Shown in pieces: positions 32,312-42,570 of a stretch of 64,000 bases of DNA. The DNA is from Pisolithus tinctorius. Taxonomy: Eukaryota; Basidiomycota; Agaricomycetes; Boletales; Pisolithaceae. The stretch covers positions 496,001 to 560,000 of the forward strand of contig JANFAH010000020.1 of assembly GCA_024663395.1 (NCBI GenBank), written 5' to 3'. The position numbers and the translations under genes are program-made. Below the pieces are notes generated by a model, which saw only the letters and a program-made list of their open reading frames with translations, was not told the DNA's origin and did no database searches. Within the stretch, counting starts at the first letter, position 1; each line of letters begins with the position of its first letter.

Positions 32312-33011
32312 TGTTATGCCCATGTCAGGGGCCCTTCCTTTTTTGTTGATTGTCCCCTGATCAGCAGGTCACATGTGTCACATGCCTTGTTGTGTCATTT
32401 GTCCTCGTTCTGGTTGTCACAGGGGTTCTTGCTTGCCAAGCCCTCAGGACTCTGGCAGTGGAGGTATTCCCAATACCTACTGATGCTGCATACGCTGTAG
32501 TCACTCTGACTTGCAACACTGCTCACCCCTGATAGGAACTATTTGTGTTTTGTTTCTGACTTGTATTTATCACTCTGATGTTCATTCTCTGATCCAGTGT
32601 CAGGCTCCTTGCTGCACATTGATTGTGCAGCTGGTATAGCCTTCATTGCCCTGTCCACCCCCATCTATGACACTGTATGACTTGTTTCTATTTCATTGTT
32701 TACTGCTGCAGATACTTGCCATTGCCTTGGCATGACTTGTATGGTACTCATGTCCTGAGGTATTTATACAGCTGTACTGTACCATGTATCCTCAGTTTTT
32801 CAATAGCTTGCAACTCAGCTTGTGTCTTTAACTTCCTCCTTCATCTTTTCCCCATCATGATCTCAAAAGAACTCACCAGTGGACAAGACAGCCATCAGAT
32901 CTCATTAATAGCACTGAGCCATAGGGGTAATGATAAGTTCGGCCCATAGACTCCCCCTTGCGTTGCTCATGACTAGTCCATTTGACAAAGTCACTTGGCT
33001 TGGGCATAACA
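32312..33011 (+). mobile_element. Element X 5-prime LTR
   Basis: Starts TGTTATGCCC and ends GGGCATAACA. The TATA box TATTTATA is at 32761. Thirty-three bases on, AGTTTTTCAAT (32794-32804) marks the inferred start of R. Confidence 0.93.
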
Positions 33012-33013
33012 AA

Positions 33014-33024
33014 ATTGAAAAACT
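33014..33024 (+). promoter_or_regulatory. Self-priming-type primer-binding site of element X
   Basis: ATTGAAAAACT, two bases inside the LTR edge, is the exact reverse complement of 32794-32804 in the 5-prime LTR. The 3-prime LTR has AGTTTTTTGAT, so the ancestral pair probably contained CG in the middle and each copy lost it separately. Confidence 0.75.
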
Positions 33025-33259
33025 CTATGCAGCTTTTGGGACTTGTCAACCCTCTCAGTGTAAGGTCACTTGTCCCTGGTTTACTGAACTTCAAACAAAA
33101 CCAACCTACTGACACCTTCTACTCCTACTCAAACACACCACTCTACAGGCAGCCACTAGGCTTTAATAGATCACCTCCCTAGAAGTTGGAATCACTTGCT
33201 GATAGGTTTTCTCTGGAAAATAATTCCTCCCTCAGCCCTCGTGGTCACTATTTGTTAAA

Positions 33260-33703
33260 GTGTCTAACTTGTGGAAATCAAAACCCCCAGTCCCCCCTAG
33301 ATTGAACCCCCTTGGGCTTGGAAGGAATCCTCCCTTACCCCCTATGCCTCTTGGGAGACTAGGACTGTTGGTCACTGCAACAAATCCACGTTTATCATTT
33401 TTGTCCTGCTTCAGGGAGTCTGAAATCATGCTTAGTTTGGAAGAGGAAGACAATCAAAAGTCGAATACTTCTTTTGGATCAGTCCTCAAAAAAGAACAGG
33501 AAGCTGATCAAGTTAACAAAATGTCCATGACTGTAGGTCACAGAGAGTCTGTCCCTGAGATGCCCCCACATCAATACATGGAAGATGAAGTGAGACAGAG
33601 GTTGGAGGAACAACAGGCTGGAATGACAGAAGAACTCTGCCAGTGTCACACACCAAAGGTGTTTGGTGAGGTGGACATGGATACAGCTGATGAATGGAGA
33701 TGA
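33260..33703 (+). pseudogene. Element X gag, N-terminal part
   Basis: A 147-codon frame begins with a proline-rich segment (KPPVPPRLNPLGLGRNPPLP) and ends with a glutamate-rich helix-prone region (MEDEVRQRLEEQQAGMTEEL). It is followed by about 130 bp without a clear frame, then by the Y unit at 33838. The remainder of gag resumes at about 35518. Proline-rich then acidic N-termini are usual for Gypsy gag. I treat it as the gag start, separated from the capsid region by an insertion. Confidence 0.55.
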
Positions 33704-33900
33704 AGACCATAGCTCTCATGTGAAGAAGGACAGCCAGAAATGTCAGCAGTCATCCCTTGCACAAGAATGAGTTGTCAATGCCAAAGAAAAAGAAGGGAGT
33801 GAGTTAAGCGCTGGTTAAAATTCTTAAGCGCCTGTGTACAGCATTCCAGTTTTTCGACATATCTCTGCCATTTCTGCAGATACCAAAACCATTCCCACAC

Positions 33901-34497
33901 TTGCTTGTAATGCTCAGCCACGTGATCCTACCTTCCAAGATTGGAAAGGATTTGCGCACTCCACACATTTCTACAGCACTCCCTCCAAAAGACGCTCATT
34001 TCGCTAATTCTTCTGATATGGCTGCCTCCACATCAATCATTTCGCTTGTCCCCTTTGCTAGGGACCATGGCTATGTATATCTACCAGGAGTTCCTACCAG
34101 CTTCTGTCCTGAAGTGTCCTGGTACATCCCATCCTCATCTGCCCCCTCTCAGCCCATCCAGCTTGGACAGTGCATTCTTTTTGTCAGTATGACCTCTAGG
34201 AGGACGTTCTTTGGTCACCTCAGGTCTGTCATTTGCTTGGAAAGGTCTTATGTGGTCATTTCAGTCTCTCCAGTCCAAGAAGCATATGGATCCTTCCTCC
34301 CTGCTCCCTGCAACATCTTCATACCAGTCTCATCCATCATTCTCCCAAAATTGCGACAGTTACAATATAATCTACTGTTCTCTACTCTCCCTGATCGCAT
34401 CCATGACAAGTATGATGCACATCTTGCCTCCTTGTTGCAAGATACAGCAGAAGACGCTCCCCCTTCATCCTCTCTTCCATCAGAGCCTCATTCATGA
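33901..34497 (+). pseudogene. Unit Y copy 2: 198-codon ORF of unknown function
   Basis: This frame is open throughout (33901-34497) and contains KIGKDLRTPHISTALPPKD, ASTSIISLVPFARDHGYVYL, SMTSRRTFFGHLRS and SVSPVQEAYGSFLPAPC. It ends in a Ser/Pro-rich tail just before a G-rich polypurine tract (34527-34540). The homologous region at 811-1500 is broken. I recognise no domain. The position before the tract and LTR suggests the C-terminal part of a Gypsy 3-prime ORF, detached from its pol gene. Unit Y as a whole spans about 33838-35456. Confidence 0.55.
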
Positions 34498-34540
34498 AGT
34501 TTTTATTTGCTTCACTGAGAGGATGGTTTGGGGGGGAAAG

Positions 34541-35456
34541 TTGCAATCCCCAATGCTCCTGTCACCCCACAGACCCCCAAAGCTTGACCCCTGTTGACAT
34601 CTGACTCACCCTGTCCGCTTTTGGATGTACTATATCGGTATCAGATCAGCGCTGCCTCTCTGTCATCCCACTTTGGCCCAAAGGAGATCTCTTTGAGATG
34701 TGACATGCACAGCCTCCCCCTAATGCAATTCCAGTGCGCTTTCCCAGTTCCTGACATTACTTGACTCATACTTTGACATTCTGACTGTCCTTGACTCACC
34801 TATTGCCAATACTTACCAATCTTTTGACTGTGCTTACTGGTTCTTCACTTTTTGGCTTACTTATCCTTACCAATGTTTACCAATGCTTTCTAAGATGATT
34901 ACCCATCACTTACATTCCTTACTCATCAGTTACCAATCACTTACCAAGTGTTTGCACCTTGTTTTCCATAGGCAATGCCCCTGTACTGTATATAAATCAC
35001 TGTACTTAGATAGCTGAAGAAGAAGAAGACATCAGAGAGCACCTCTTGCTCGCATTTTATCATCTCTCAGTAAATCATTCATCAGCTTTGATAGTTGAGA
35101 CTTTATTAAGGGTCTAGCTATTGTCTACTTCGCTTATTATTGTCTATCATCAATCTACTTTGCTCCAAGTCCTCCCTGAGCTCAGTGCAGCTCAGGACAT
35201 CGAATTAAGTCGCCATCCATCCTTCTGTAGGCTGACAGCAGTCTACCCTATCACATTCTATCGCATTCCTGCTCCTTCTTCATCAGGAGCATCCCCAATC
35301 CTCAGCACTCATCTTTGAGTGTTATAGCTCGCAAAAACCCACCCAAATCAAAGGTTCTACCATCTAGGTACTGCATAGGCACACCACCACTCACTCTTTT
35401 TGTCTTTTGTGTTGGTTTTGGTTGGTTTCCACCACTGAACCTCACTTTGACTCACA
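34541..35456 (+). mobile_element. Unit Y copy 2 LTR
   Basis: Homologous to 1507-2416. Ends TTTGACTCACA at 35456 and holds a TATATAAAT box at 34989. The start (TTGCAATCC) has drifted from TGTGATC. No self-priming complement was found for this family. Confidence 0.6.
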
Positions 35457-35517
35457 CCGGGCCATGCATGCAACCACTAGTGACCTGTTTCCTTGAGGAA
35501 TGCCTACTGACTCTGCA

Positions 35518-36475
35518 CTAAGAAGCTGGTATAGTTGAAACTTCAGAAAGGAAGTTCCCCCAGAGCCCCCCATTGGTGGAGGCAGTAAGGGAAGGACCTG
35601 GTACAATGATGATGACTATGATGCAGTGTGGCTGCCCAATGGAGGTCAGGAATTCAATGTCAGGCGACCTGGTGAATATGATGGAAGCCATAACAGGCTC
35701 CAGACTTGGGTCACCCAAGTAGAAGGTTATCTCAATCTTAATCAACACATTTATAACATGGAAGCTCTCAAGATTTTGTTTGCCCTGACATATATGACCA
35801 AAGGAGTGGCAGTGTCCTTCACAGAACACTACCAGAACAAACACAAACTCCTGGACAGGACTATCTACTACACCAATACCTTCCAGAAGTTCATAGATCA
35901 CCTCAAGGCTACCTTTGAGTCTGGGGACCAAACCACCCTTGCCATCCTTTGGTTGTTGGATATCAAACAAGGAGCATGGGAACTAGAAGCCTACATTGCC
36001 GAGTTCACTGGGCTGGTCAACAAAGCCCAGTTGAAAGAAGAATCACACAAAGCTGGGATTTTCTTTGGGAAAGGCCTGAACAAAGGGTATTGCAACTGGA
36101 TCCTGAATTCTGGACAAGCACCCACAATGGTGATTGAATGCATTAAGGTTGTGGGAGAAGCACATATGGCCATTGCCACAAGACATATCCTGGAAGGGAA
36201 GGAATCTTGGTATGAAAGAAAATACATTCATTTCTGAAGCAATACCTGAGATCCCAACATGATGAATGTTGACAAATGTAAACAAAACATATGACAATCA
36301 GGATCAGAGATCACCTGCTATAATTGTCAAGAGAAGGGTCACTACAAATGTGACTGCAAGAAGAAGCAACTTTCCAACATTCAGGTAGTGGTTGCTGAGG
36401 ACAGTATGAAGACTGCCTATGTTGGAAACAGGGAAGTGAATGATGAGGAAAAGAAGTTGCTGGGTTTTTAAAGAG
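35518..36475 (+). pseudogene. Element X gag capsid and zinc knuckle
   Basis: The frame from 35518 includes GQEFNVRRPGEYDGSHNRLQ, WVTQVEGYLNLN and, near the end, a PSB-like capsid tail (GKGLNKGYCNWILNSGQ). The ORF 35626-36237 is 203 codons. A CCHC knuckle CYNCQEKGHYKCDC follows at about 36318. Stops at 36237 and 36471 split it. Gag coats the genomic RNA in the particle. It could alternatively belong to the Y element just upstream, but the self-priming site and 3-prime end favour X. Confidence 0.75.
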
Positions 36476-36479
36476 GACT

Positions 36480-38530
36480 GCTGAACTACCTGCTATGGTT
36501 GGTCCTGTTTCTGTGTTGATGGCTAAATGTACTTCTATAGATGATGAATCTTCTATGTGAATCTGTTCTCCTCTTGGATTGGTCATTTTGCTGGACTACA
36601 AAGCAGGTATATGGGCATGCATCAACTCCAGTGCCAAAATCTCCCTCATCTCGGAATGAATGGTCCAAAAATTGAAGATACCAACTTATCGAGTTGAGCA
36701 AAGGTTCAAGACCATGTCATTTACTGGAAAAGATGAAGAATGGGTCACTCAAAAGGTAACTCTGAAGATGGAGATCAAGGACAGGAATATTTGAGTCAAA
36801 TGCTACATCAGGCCCCTGGTGGGCAAGGAACATGTTCTCTTAGGAATGCCCTTCCTTAAAGAATTCAAGCCATGTATGAACTGGGAAACCAGCAAGATGA
36901 CATGCTGGGATGATGGGTTTGTGTATCCTGAAAAGAAAACTAACATTTCACAAGTGGTGTCTTTGGACATGGATAATATGAAGGAATCTTCCGGCCTACC
37001 CCTGGAAGTGATTATTAATAAAACAACCTTGTCTACAGAGTTAGAAGCGGTGTTGGCTTCTACAAAGGAGGAGGTTCACCTCCTGGAAAGGTACCAAGAA
37101 TTCACCAAGGTTTTTGCAGAAGACGATATTCTGCTACCCAAACAGTGACCCAGTTTGGATCATGAAATTTGGTTGAAGGATGACTTCAAACCAAAGAAAG
37201 CAACAGTATATCCTATGTCTCCTGATGAACTAAAAGTCCTAGACAAATTCCTGGACAAAAATTTAAAATGCAAAAAAATTTGACCCTCAACTTCACCACA
37301 AGCAGCACCAGTGTTTTTCATTGCTAAAAAGGATGGGAAGAAGCAGTTGATCCAAGACTACTGCTACCTTAATTCTTTCACCATCCAGGACATGCACCCC
37401 CTACCCAATGCACAGGCCTTGTTCGATGAATTGGTGGAGTCAAAATATTATGCTAAGTTTGATATTTGCTGGGGATTTACTAACCTTTGCATTAAAGAAG
37501 GTGATGAGTGGAAAGGAGCATTTATCACTCCAAGAGGGTTGTTCAAACCCACAGTAATGTTCTTTGGTCAATGTAACTCACCCCCTTCTTTCCAGAGGTA
37601 TATGGACAAAACCTTCAAGTCTCAAAGAGGAAAACAAGTGGGATACATGGATGACATTGGATGACGTTGTAGTCCATGCCAAAACCATTGAAGAACTCCA
37701 TAAATGAGTGTGGGAGTTTCTGAAGATATGTGAAAAGGAGGAGTTACAGCTGAAACTCAGTAAATGCTGTTTTGAAGCTGACAAGGTAGAATTCCTTGGA
37801 ATGATCATCAGGAAGGGACACATGGAAACTTCACCAATGAAGACCGATGCTATCTCGACCTGGGAAGCCCCTGACAATCTTACCAGGCTCTGCAGGTTCC
37901 TTGGATTCTGTAACTTCTACTGCAAATTCATTCCCTCCTTTTCCAGTATCACCAGGCCACTATGCGACCTTACAAAAAAGGGAGTTTCCTACTAATGGAC
38001 AGCTGAGAGAGTGGCAGCTTTTGAAAGACTAAAATCTTTGTTATGCTTGTCTCCAGTCCTCACTATTCCAGATTTCTCCAAACCCTTCGCACTATTCACT
38101 GACACTTCAAAGTTAGGCACAGGGGCTGTCCTTGCACAGAAGGGTGCTGACAACGAATGGCATCCTTGCTCCTACCTTTCCCAGTCTCTTGTTGGAGCAG
38201 CAATACCAAGTTTATGATCTGGAAATGCTGGCTGTCATTCATGCCCTCAAAGCCTTCTGCCCTTACCTCCTGTCTCCAGTGGAACCTACTGTGGTCTTTA
38301 CTGACCACAAGAATCTGGAGTACTACCAGGAGCCACAGCAGTTAACCCCATGGCAAGCCTGGTCAGCCGCCACTATCCAATCCTACCCCATTCGCTTTTC
38401 CTGGCAGGCTGGTCATTTGCAGGTCCCCACTGATACTCTCTCTCAGAAAGGCACTCTCGAGGAGCCTGCCCTCATGGCCATGGTTCTCCTGGAGAACCTC
38501 TGGCTTTTGGAGGGGGTGGATTCTGTGTGA
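36480..38530 (+). pseudogene. Element X protease, reverse transcriptase and RNase H
   Basis: The protease region has lost its catalytic triad: the expected DSG(A) reads NSSAK near 36629. Downstream LLGMPFLKEF is kept. The RT core begins APVFFIAKKDGKKQLIQDYC (37305), with motif A FDICWGF (Asp kept) and the catalytic YMDD at about 37650. There a near-duplication of GATGACATTG shifts the frame. Then come LSKCCFEADKVEFLGMII and RFLGFCNFYCKFIPSFS. RNase H starts LFTDTSKLGTGAVLAQKG (38095) and, after another shift, VYDLEMLAVIHALKAF and FTDHKNLEYY (38210-38320). Four or more lesions. Confidence 0.9.
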
Positions 38531-38589
38531 GACTCGTTTCACCAACTTTTTTGCTTACAAAAATACAAAAACAACATAAAATTAACCAT

Positions 38590-40338
38590 CTTACCCATGT
38601 GGGGCATCTCCCTGCCAGGCTACAAGGTGGCTGGCAACACTCCAAGCCCTACTCCTGCCTGTCTGAGGAAAAGTCAAAGGAGAGTAGGTCACCTAATGCT
38701 CACCCACAAAGGGAACTGGTCAAAGGAGCTAGGGGAGTGTATGCAATCTCCACAGACCTGTATGAATGCATCAAGAACGATATGCCAAAGGACTCAGCAG
38801 GCCCAGAACCTAGAGACAATGTTACCTTAGCAGAAGACAGAACAAAACAATTCAGAACAACTTGATTGTACATCCCACCTGAGGACCAGAGGCACTGCAT
38901 GTGCTTGTACCATGATCATGAGTCTGCTGGACACCCTGGGCAGAAGGTGATGTTCACCAAAATGTGCAAGGAAGTCTGGTGGGAAGGTATGGGGAGGGAT
39001 GTCAAAGCCTATGTTGCTGGATGTCCATTATGCCACTGTTGCAATAAATGCAACCAGACAGGGGATTGAACCCTGGACCTCCCAGGTTTCGACTGGGTGC
39101 TCTAACCACTGAGCTATTTGGTCAAGGTATCCTGGCTTACTTGGTGTGGTTTAACCACCAAGTGCTAGTAGGGACTAGCATTGCTGAGTGCTGGAGTATT
39201 ACACTTGCAACAGCCACACCATGAAAGTCATTACACATCCACACCTACACCACCCATTACCCCCCATATGACACCCACATCCCCATTCCCATTCCAACAA
39301 ATATCTATGGATCTCATCATGGATCTTCCTGTTTCCAGAGGAAATAAATATGACTCAATTATCACAGTTGTCAATCAAGGTCTTACCAAAGCTGCCCTGT
39401 TCGTTCCATGCCATAAAACAATTGACTCTGTTGGAATTGCTCAGCTCTTCCACCAATTCATCTATTCCTGTTTTGGCATCCCAGAATCAGTAATCTCAGA
39501 TTGGGGACCCCAGTTTGTGTCCTCATTTATGAAGGAACTGTACAAAGCAATAGGAGTCACCCCTAAGCTCTCTTCTGGTTATCATCCTCAAACTAATGGA
39601 GAAAGCAAAAGGGTGAATCAAGAAGTGGAGGGGTACTTACAATTATACTGTGCAGAAGCCCTGAATTCTTGGTCTGCCAAGTTGCCCTCCACCAAATTCA
39701 CTCATAACTCTCAGATTCATTCTGTGCACAAAATGCCCCCTTTTCTCTACTCCTTGGTTACAACCTTTCACCTTACCCAGAAAAGTGGCTCACTGCCATC
39801 CCATCAGTAGATGAGAGACTAGAATGCCTTGTGTCCAATCAGGATGTCACTGTTCTCACAGGAGTTGATGCATTCATGCAGCAAGGGATCTTATGAACTG
39901 CCAAAGATCAGAGACTTGGTGCTCCTGGACATAGCCATCTTAGGATCAAAAACCAGTGCAACAAAATTGTGCCCCAATGTCTTGGACCCTTCAAAGTGAC
40001 TCAAGTGGTATTGCCTGTTGCCTTCCACCTGGAGCTACCATCAAACTGGAAGGTTCATCCAGTGTTCCACACCTTGTGGATCTTTCCATTTACTGAGAAC
40101 AATGTCTATGGAGCTGTGCCCACAGCTCCTCTACCTGAATTAGTGGATGATGAAATTGAATGGGAAGTCAAGTCAATAATCAATCATAAGACTGATGGTC
40201 GTTGAGGACAGTGCAAGTACCTGGTAAAGTGGAAGGGATTCCCACATTCATCAAATACATGGGAGCCTGAGGAGCATATAAAAGACCACACTTCAGGAGC
40301 TCTTGACCAGTACAAGCTCATTCACCATCTCAGAAAAT
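38590..40338 (+). pseudogene. Element X integrase with chromodomain
   Basis: The HHCC zinc finger lies in the frame 38866-39069 (HDHESAGHPG...GCPLC). The catalytic core follows in 39181-39810: first Asp in QQISMDLIMDLP, second in VISDWGPQFVSSF, and Glu in NGESKRVNQEVEG. A C-terminal SH3-like segment (LGPFKVTQVVLPVAFHLELP) precedes a chromodomain, EVKSIINHK...[20 protein letters not shown] (40165-40275), ending at a TAA near 40338. Chromodomains direct chromovirus integration to marked chromatin. The gene is cut by a 160-bp tRNA-like insertion (39045-39204) and by internal stops. Confidence 0.88.
39045..39204 (-). mobile_element. tRNA-derived SINE-like insertion in integrase
   Basis: Flanked by TTGCAA on both sides (39039-39044, 39205-39210). 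On the reverse strand it holds box A TAGCTCAGTGGTTAGAGCA and box B GGTCCAGGGTTCAATCC about 30 nt apart, preceded by about 80 nt of other sequence and followed by a short tail. The internal RNA polymerase III promoter and precise interruption of integrase indicate a small retroposed RNA element, not a resident tRNA gene. Confidence 0.7.
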
Positions 40339-40340
40339 AA

Positions 40341-41720
40341 ATGGACTCCCCTTGCTCTATCAACACCAAGAATGACTATGCTGACCTCTGCAAATCCCTT
40401 TACAACCCCACCACCAACCTCCCTGGTCTACTTGTCCCACCCATCACCGTCTATGCACCATCCTCTCCCCCAACTGCTGCCACCTGTGTTTCTGAGTCAG
40501 ATGCCTTGTCCCCAGTCTCGCAGTTCAGTCTGTTATTGCCCCCTGTTGCCTGCCCTCTCTGACTGCATCCACACCAAGGCTTCTTGGTCTGCTGAGTACC
40601 AGCCCCAAAGGCCAGAGTCCCCTGTGGAGGGGACAGTAACCAGCAGGGAAAGGGAAAGGGAAAGGGTAAGGAGACAGCTGGCCATGATGCTGATCAGAGA
40701 GGAGCCCAAGGTGAGTCCTCCAATGCTCCCCAATCTCCCCACCTTTGCACTGCCTTTACAACCTACTCTGACAGTGCTGGCCACATTGCCCTCGACCTCC
40801 TTGCCACAGTTACCTCTGCCAGGGATGATGAGCTGCAACTACCAGTCACAGCAAGTGACTACCTGGACATTGTTAGGGCACTTGATGTCTTCCACAATGG
40901 AGACAACATTGATGGGTGCTCACCAGAACAGGTTAAGTATTGTGGGTTGCTGTCTGAGATCTACAGAGAGTCAGACTTGATTGGTCAATGCATTGGCAAA
41001 ATATGCACCTGGAAGCTCGCAGGCACTATGCCCCTATCAGAGGTTATAATGATCAATATGCTCAAAAAGGGTTACTTGGAGGTTTTAGAAGCAGTCACTG
41101 GTGGTGCCTACCATCACCTTGTTAATCAACAAATTGGGGAGTTCCTCACACCTCCTGCTTCCCAGATTCTTGATTGGATCAGACTGAAGTTGGAGGAGCC
41201 AATGGCCACCACAGAACAAAAGGAAGAGAAGCAGAAGGAGTCAGCATGGCACCTGCTGGAGTTGGGAATGGTTGATCAAGTGACTTTGTTTAAAGAGGTT
41301 GGTGCTTGTTTGGGGACAGGGACTCACAACTCCACTCAGGAGGTGTTGCTACAGGATGCATTGTGGGCTGGACTTCACAAACACTATCACAATGCTGTCC
41401 ATGCCTCCAACCCTATTCCTGCAGCTCCCTTCCTCCCCATCCCTCTTGATCAACTTCGATACTACCTTGGAGGACAGACTCCTGTCCCTGAGGGCCACCT
41501 GCTCCACCCCCATGCTTACTTTCAATGCCACTACCTGGGACATTGGTCCTGCCATAACAGGTGAGGGTCTGCCTACACTCCAGCCCTCGAGGAACCGACA
41601 TTTCCATCGCCATCAGTGCCCATCTCCACTCGTACTCGCTCCCACATCTATACCACCTGCTGACCCCTATCTGCTTGTCCCCTCAACACTGCCAGCTCTT
41701 CCTCAAGGGTCTGAGGACCT
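40341..41720 (+). pseudogene. Element X 3-prime ORF, unknown function
   Basis: A second gene downstream of the chromodomain starts MDSPCSINTKNDYADLCKSL at 40341, three bases after the pol stop region. It continues with frame changes through a RERERERVRRQLAMML segment coded by an AGGGAA repeat (40646-40670), then YCGLLSEIYRESDLIGQCIG (40935), then the open frame 40947-41564 (GAYHHLVNQQIGEFLTPP, WDIGPAI-type C-terminus in another frame). It ends in SVPISTRTRSHIYT before the polypurine tract. Fungal Gypsy elements sometimes have such extra ORFs, but I know of no assigned role and recognise no domain. Confidence 0.55.
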
Positions 41721-41721
41721 T

Positions 41722-41734
41722 AGGGGGGGGGTGA
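41722..41734 (+). promoter_or_regulatory. Polypurine tract of element X
   Basis: AGGGGGGGGGTGA lies immediately before the 3-prime LTR, where plus-strand DNA synthesis would be primed. Confidence 0.8.
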
Positions 41735-42434
41735 TGTTATGCCCACATCAGGGGCCCTTCCTTTTTCGTCAATTGTCCCCTGATCAGCAGGTCACATGTG
41801 TCATGTGCCTCATTGCATCATTTGTCCTTGCTCTGGTTGTCACAGGGGTTCTTGCTTGCCAAGCCCTCAGGACTCTGGTGGTGGGGGTATTCCCAATACC
41901 TACTGATGCTGCACATGCTGTAGTCACTCTGACTCACAACACCACTCGGCCCTGATAGGAACTATTTATGTTTTGTTTCTGACTCATATTTATCACTCTG
42001 ATGTTTGTCCTCTGATCTGGTGTCAGGCTCCTTGCTGTGCATTGATTGCACAGCTGGTATAGCCTTTGTTTCCCTGTCCACCCCCATCTATGACACCGTA
42101 TGACTCATTTCTATTTCATTGTTTACTGCTGCAGATACTTGCTGTCACCTTGGTGCAACTTGTATGGTACTCATGTCCTGAGGTATTTATACAGCCATAC
42201 CATACCATGTATCCTCAGTTTTTTGATAGCTTGCAACTCAGCTTGTGTCTTTAACTTCCTCCTTCATCTTTTCCCTGTCATGATCTCAAAAGAACTCACC
42301 AGCAGACAAGACAGCCATTGGATCTTGTTAATAGTGCTGAGCCATAGGGGTAATGATAAGTTCAGCCCATAGACTCCCCCTCACATTGCTTGTAACTAGT
42401 CCATTTGACGAAGTCACTTGGTTCGGGCATAACA
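41735..42434 (+). mobile_element. Element X 3-prime LTR
   Basis: 700 bp, same termini as the 5-prime LTR and followed by CACAC (42435-42439). Confidence 0.93.
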
Positions 42435-42570
42435 CACACCAACTTAGGATATGGAAAAATGTATGGGTTGTGAGGGAGTATGGATTATACCATGGGGAGG
42501 TGAGGGCATGAATTGAAAATGGTCCCTACCTTCTCTCTTTATGTGCTACTTGTCATTTGCAAAGAAGCAT

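Larger units (their letters stand above)
32312..42434 (+). mobile_element. Element X, complete chromodomain Gypsy (10.1 kb)
   Basis: Two 700-bp LTRs (32312-33011 and 41735-42434) with TGTTATGCCC/GGGCATAACA termini are flanked by CACAC (32307-32311 and 42435-42439). Between them lie a self-priming-type site, gag, protease, RT, RNase H, integrase with chromodomain, an extra 3-prime ORF and a polypurine tract. The order RT-RNase H-integrase-chromodomain places it among the chromoviruses. Every ORF is interrupted, so it is inactive. Differences between its LTRs are mainly TG versus CA at former CG sites. Confidence 0.92.

Noticed and set aside
39050..39125. A genuine tRNA gene on the reverse strand
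   Set aside because: Boxes A and B are present but the acceptor stem does not pair, and it interrupts integrase between short direct repeats, so a SINE-like insertion fits better.
33838..40338. Reading gag-pol (35518-40338) as belonging to an intact Y element nested in X
   Set aside because: No Y LTR exists at the right side, and the self-priming site, polypurine tract and LTRs of X bracket the polyprotein. A partial Y insertion in gag is simpler, though not proven.
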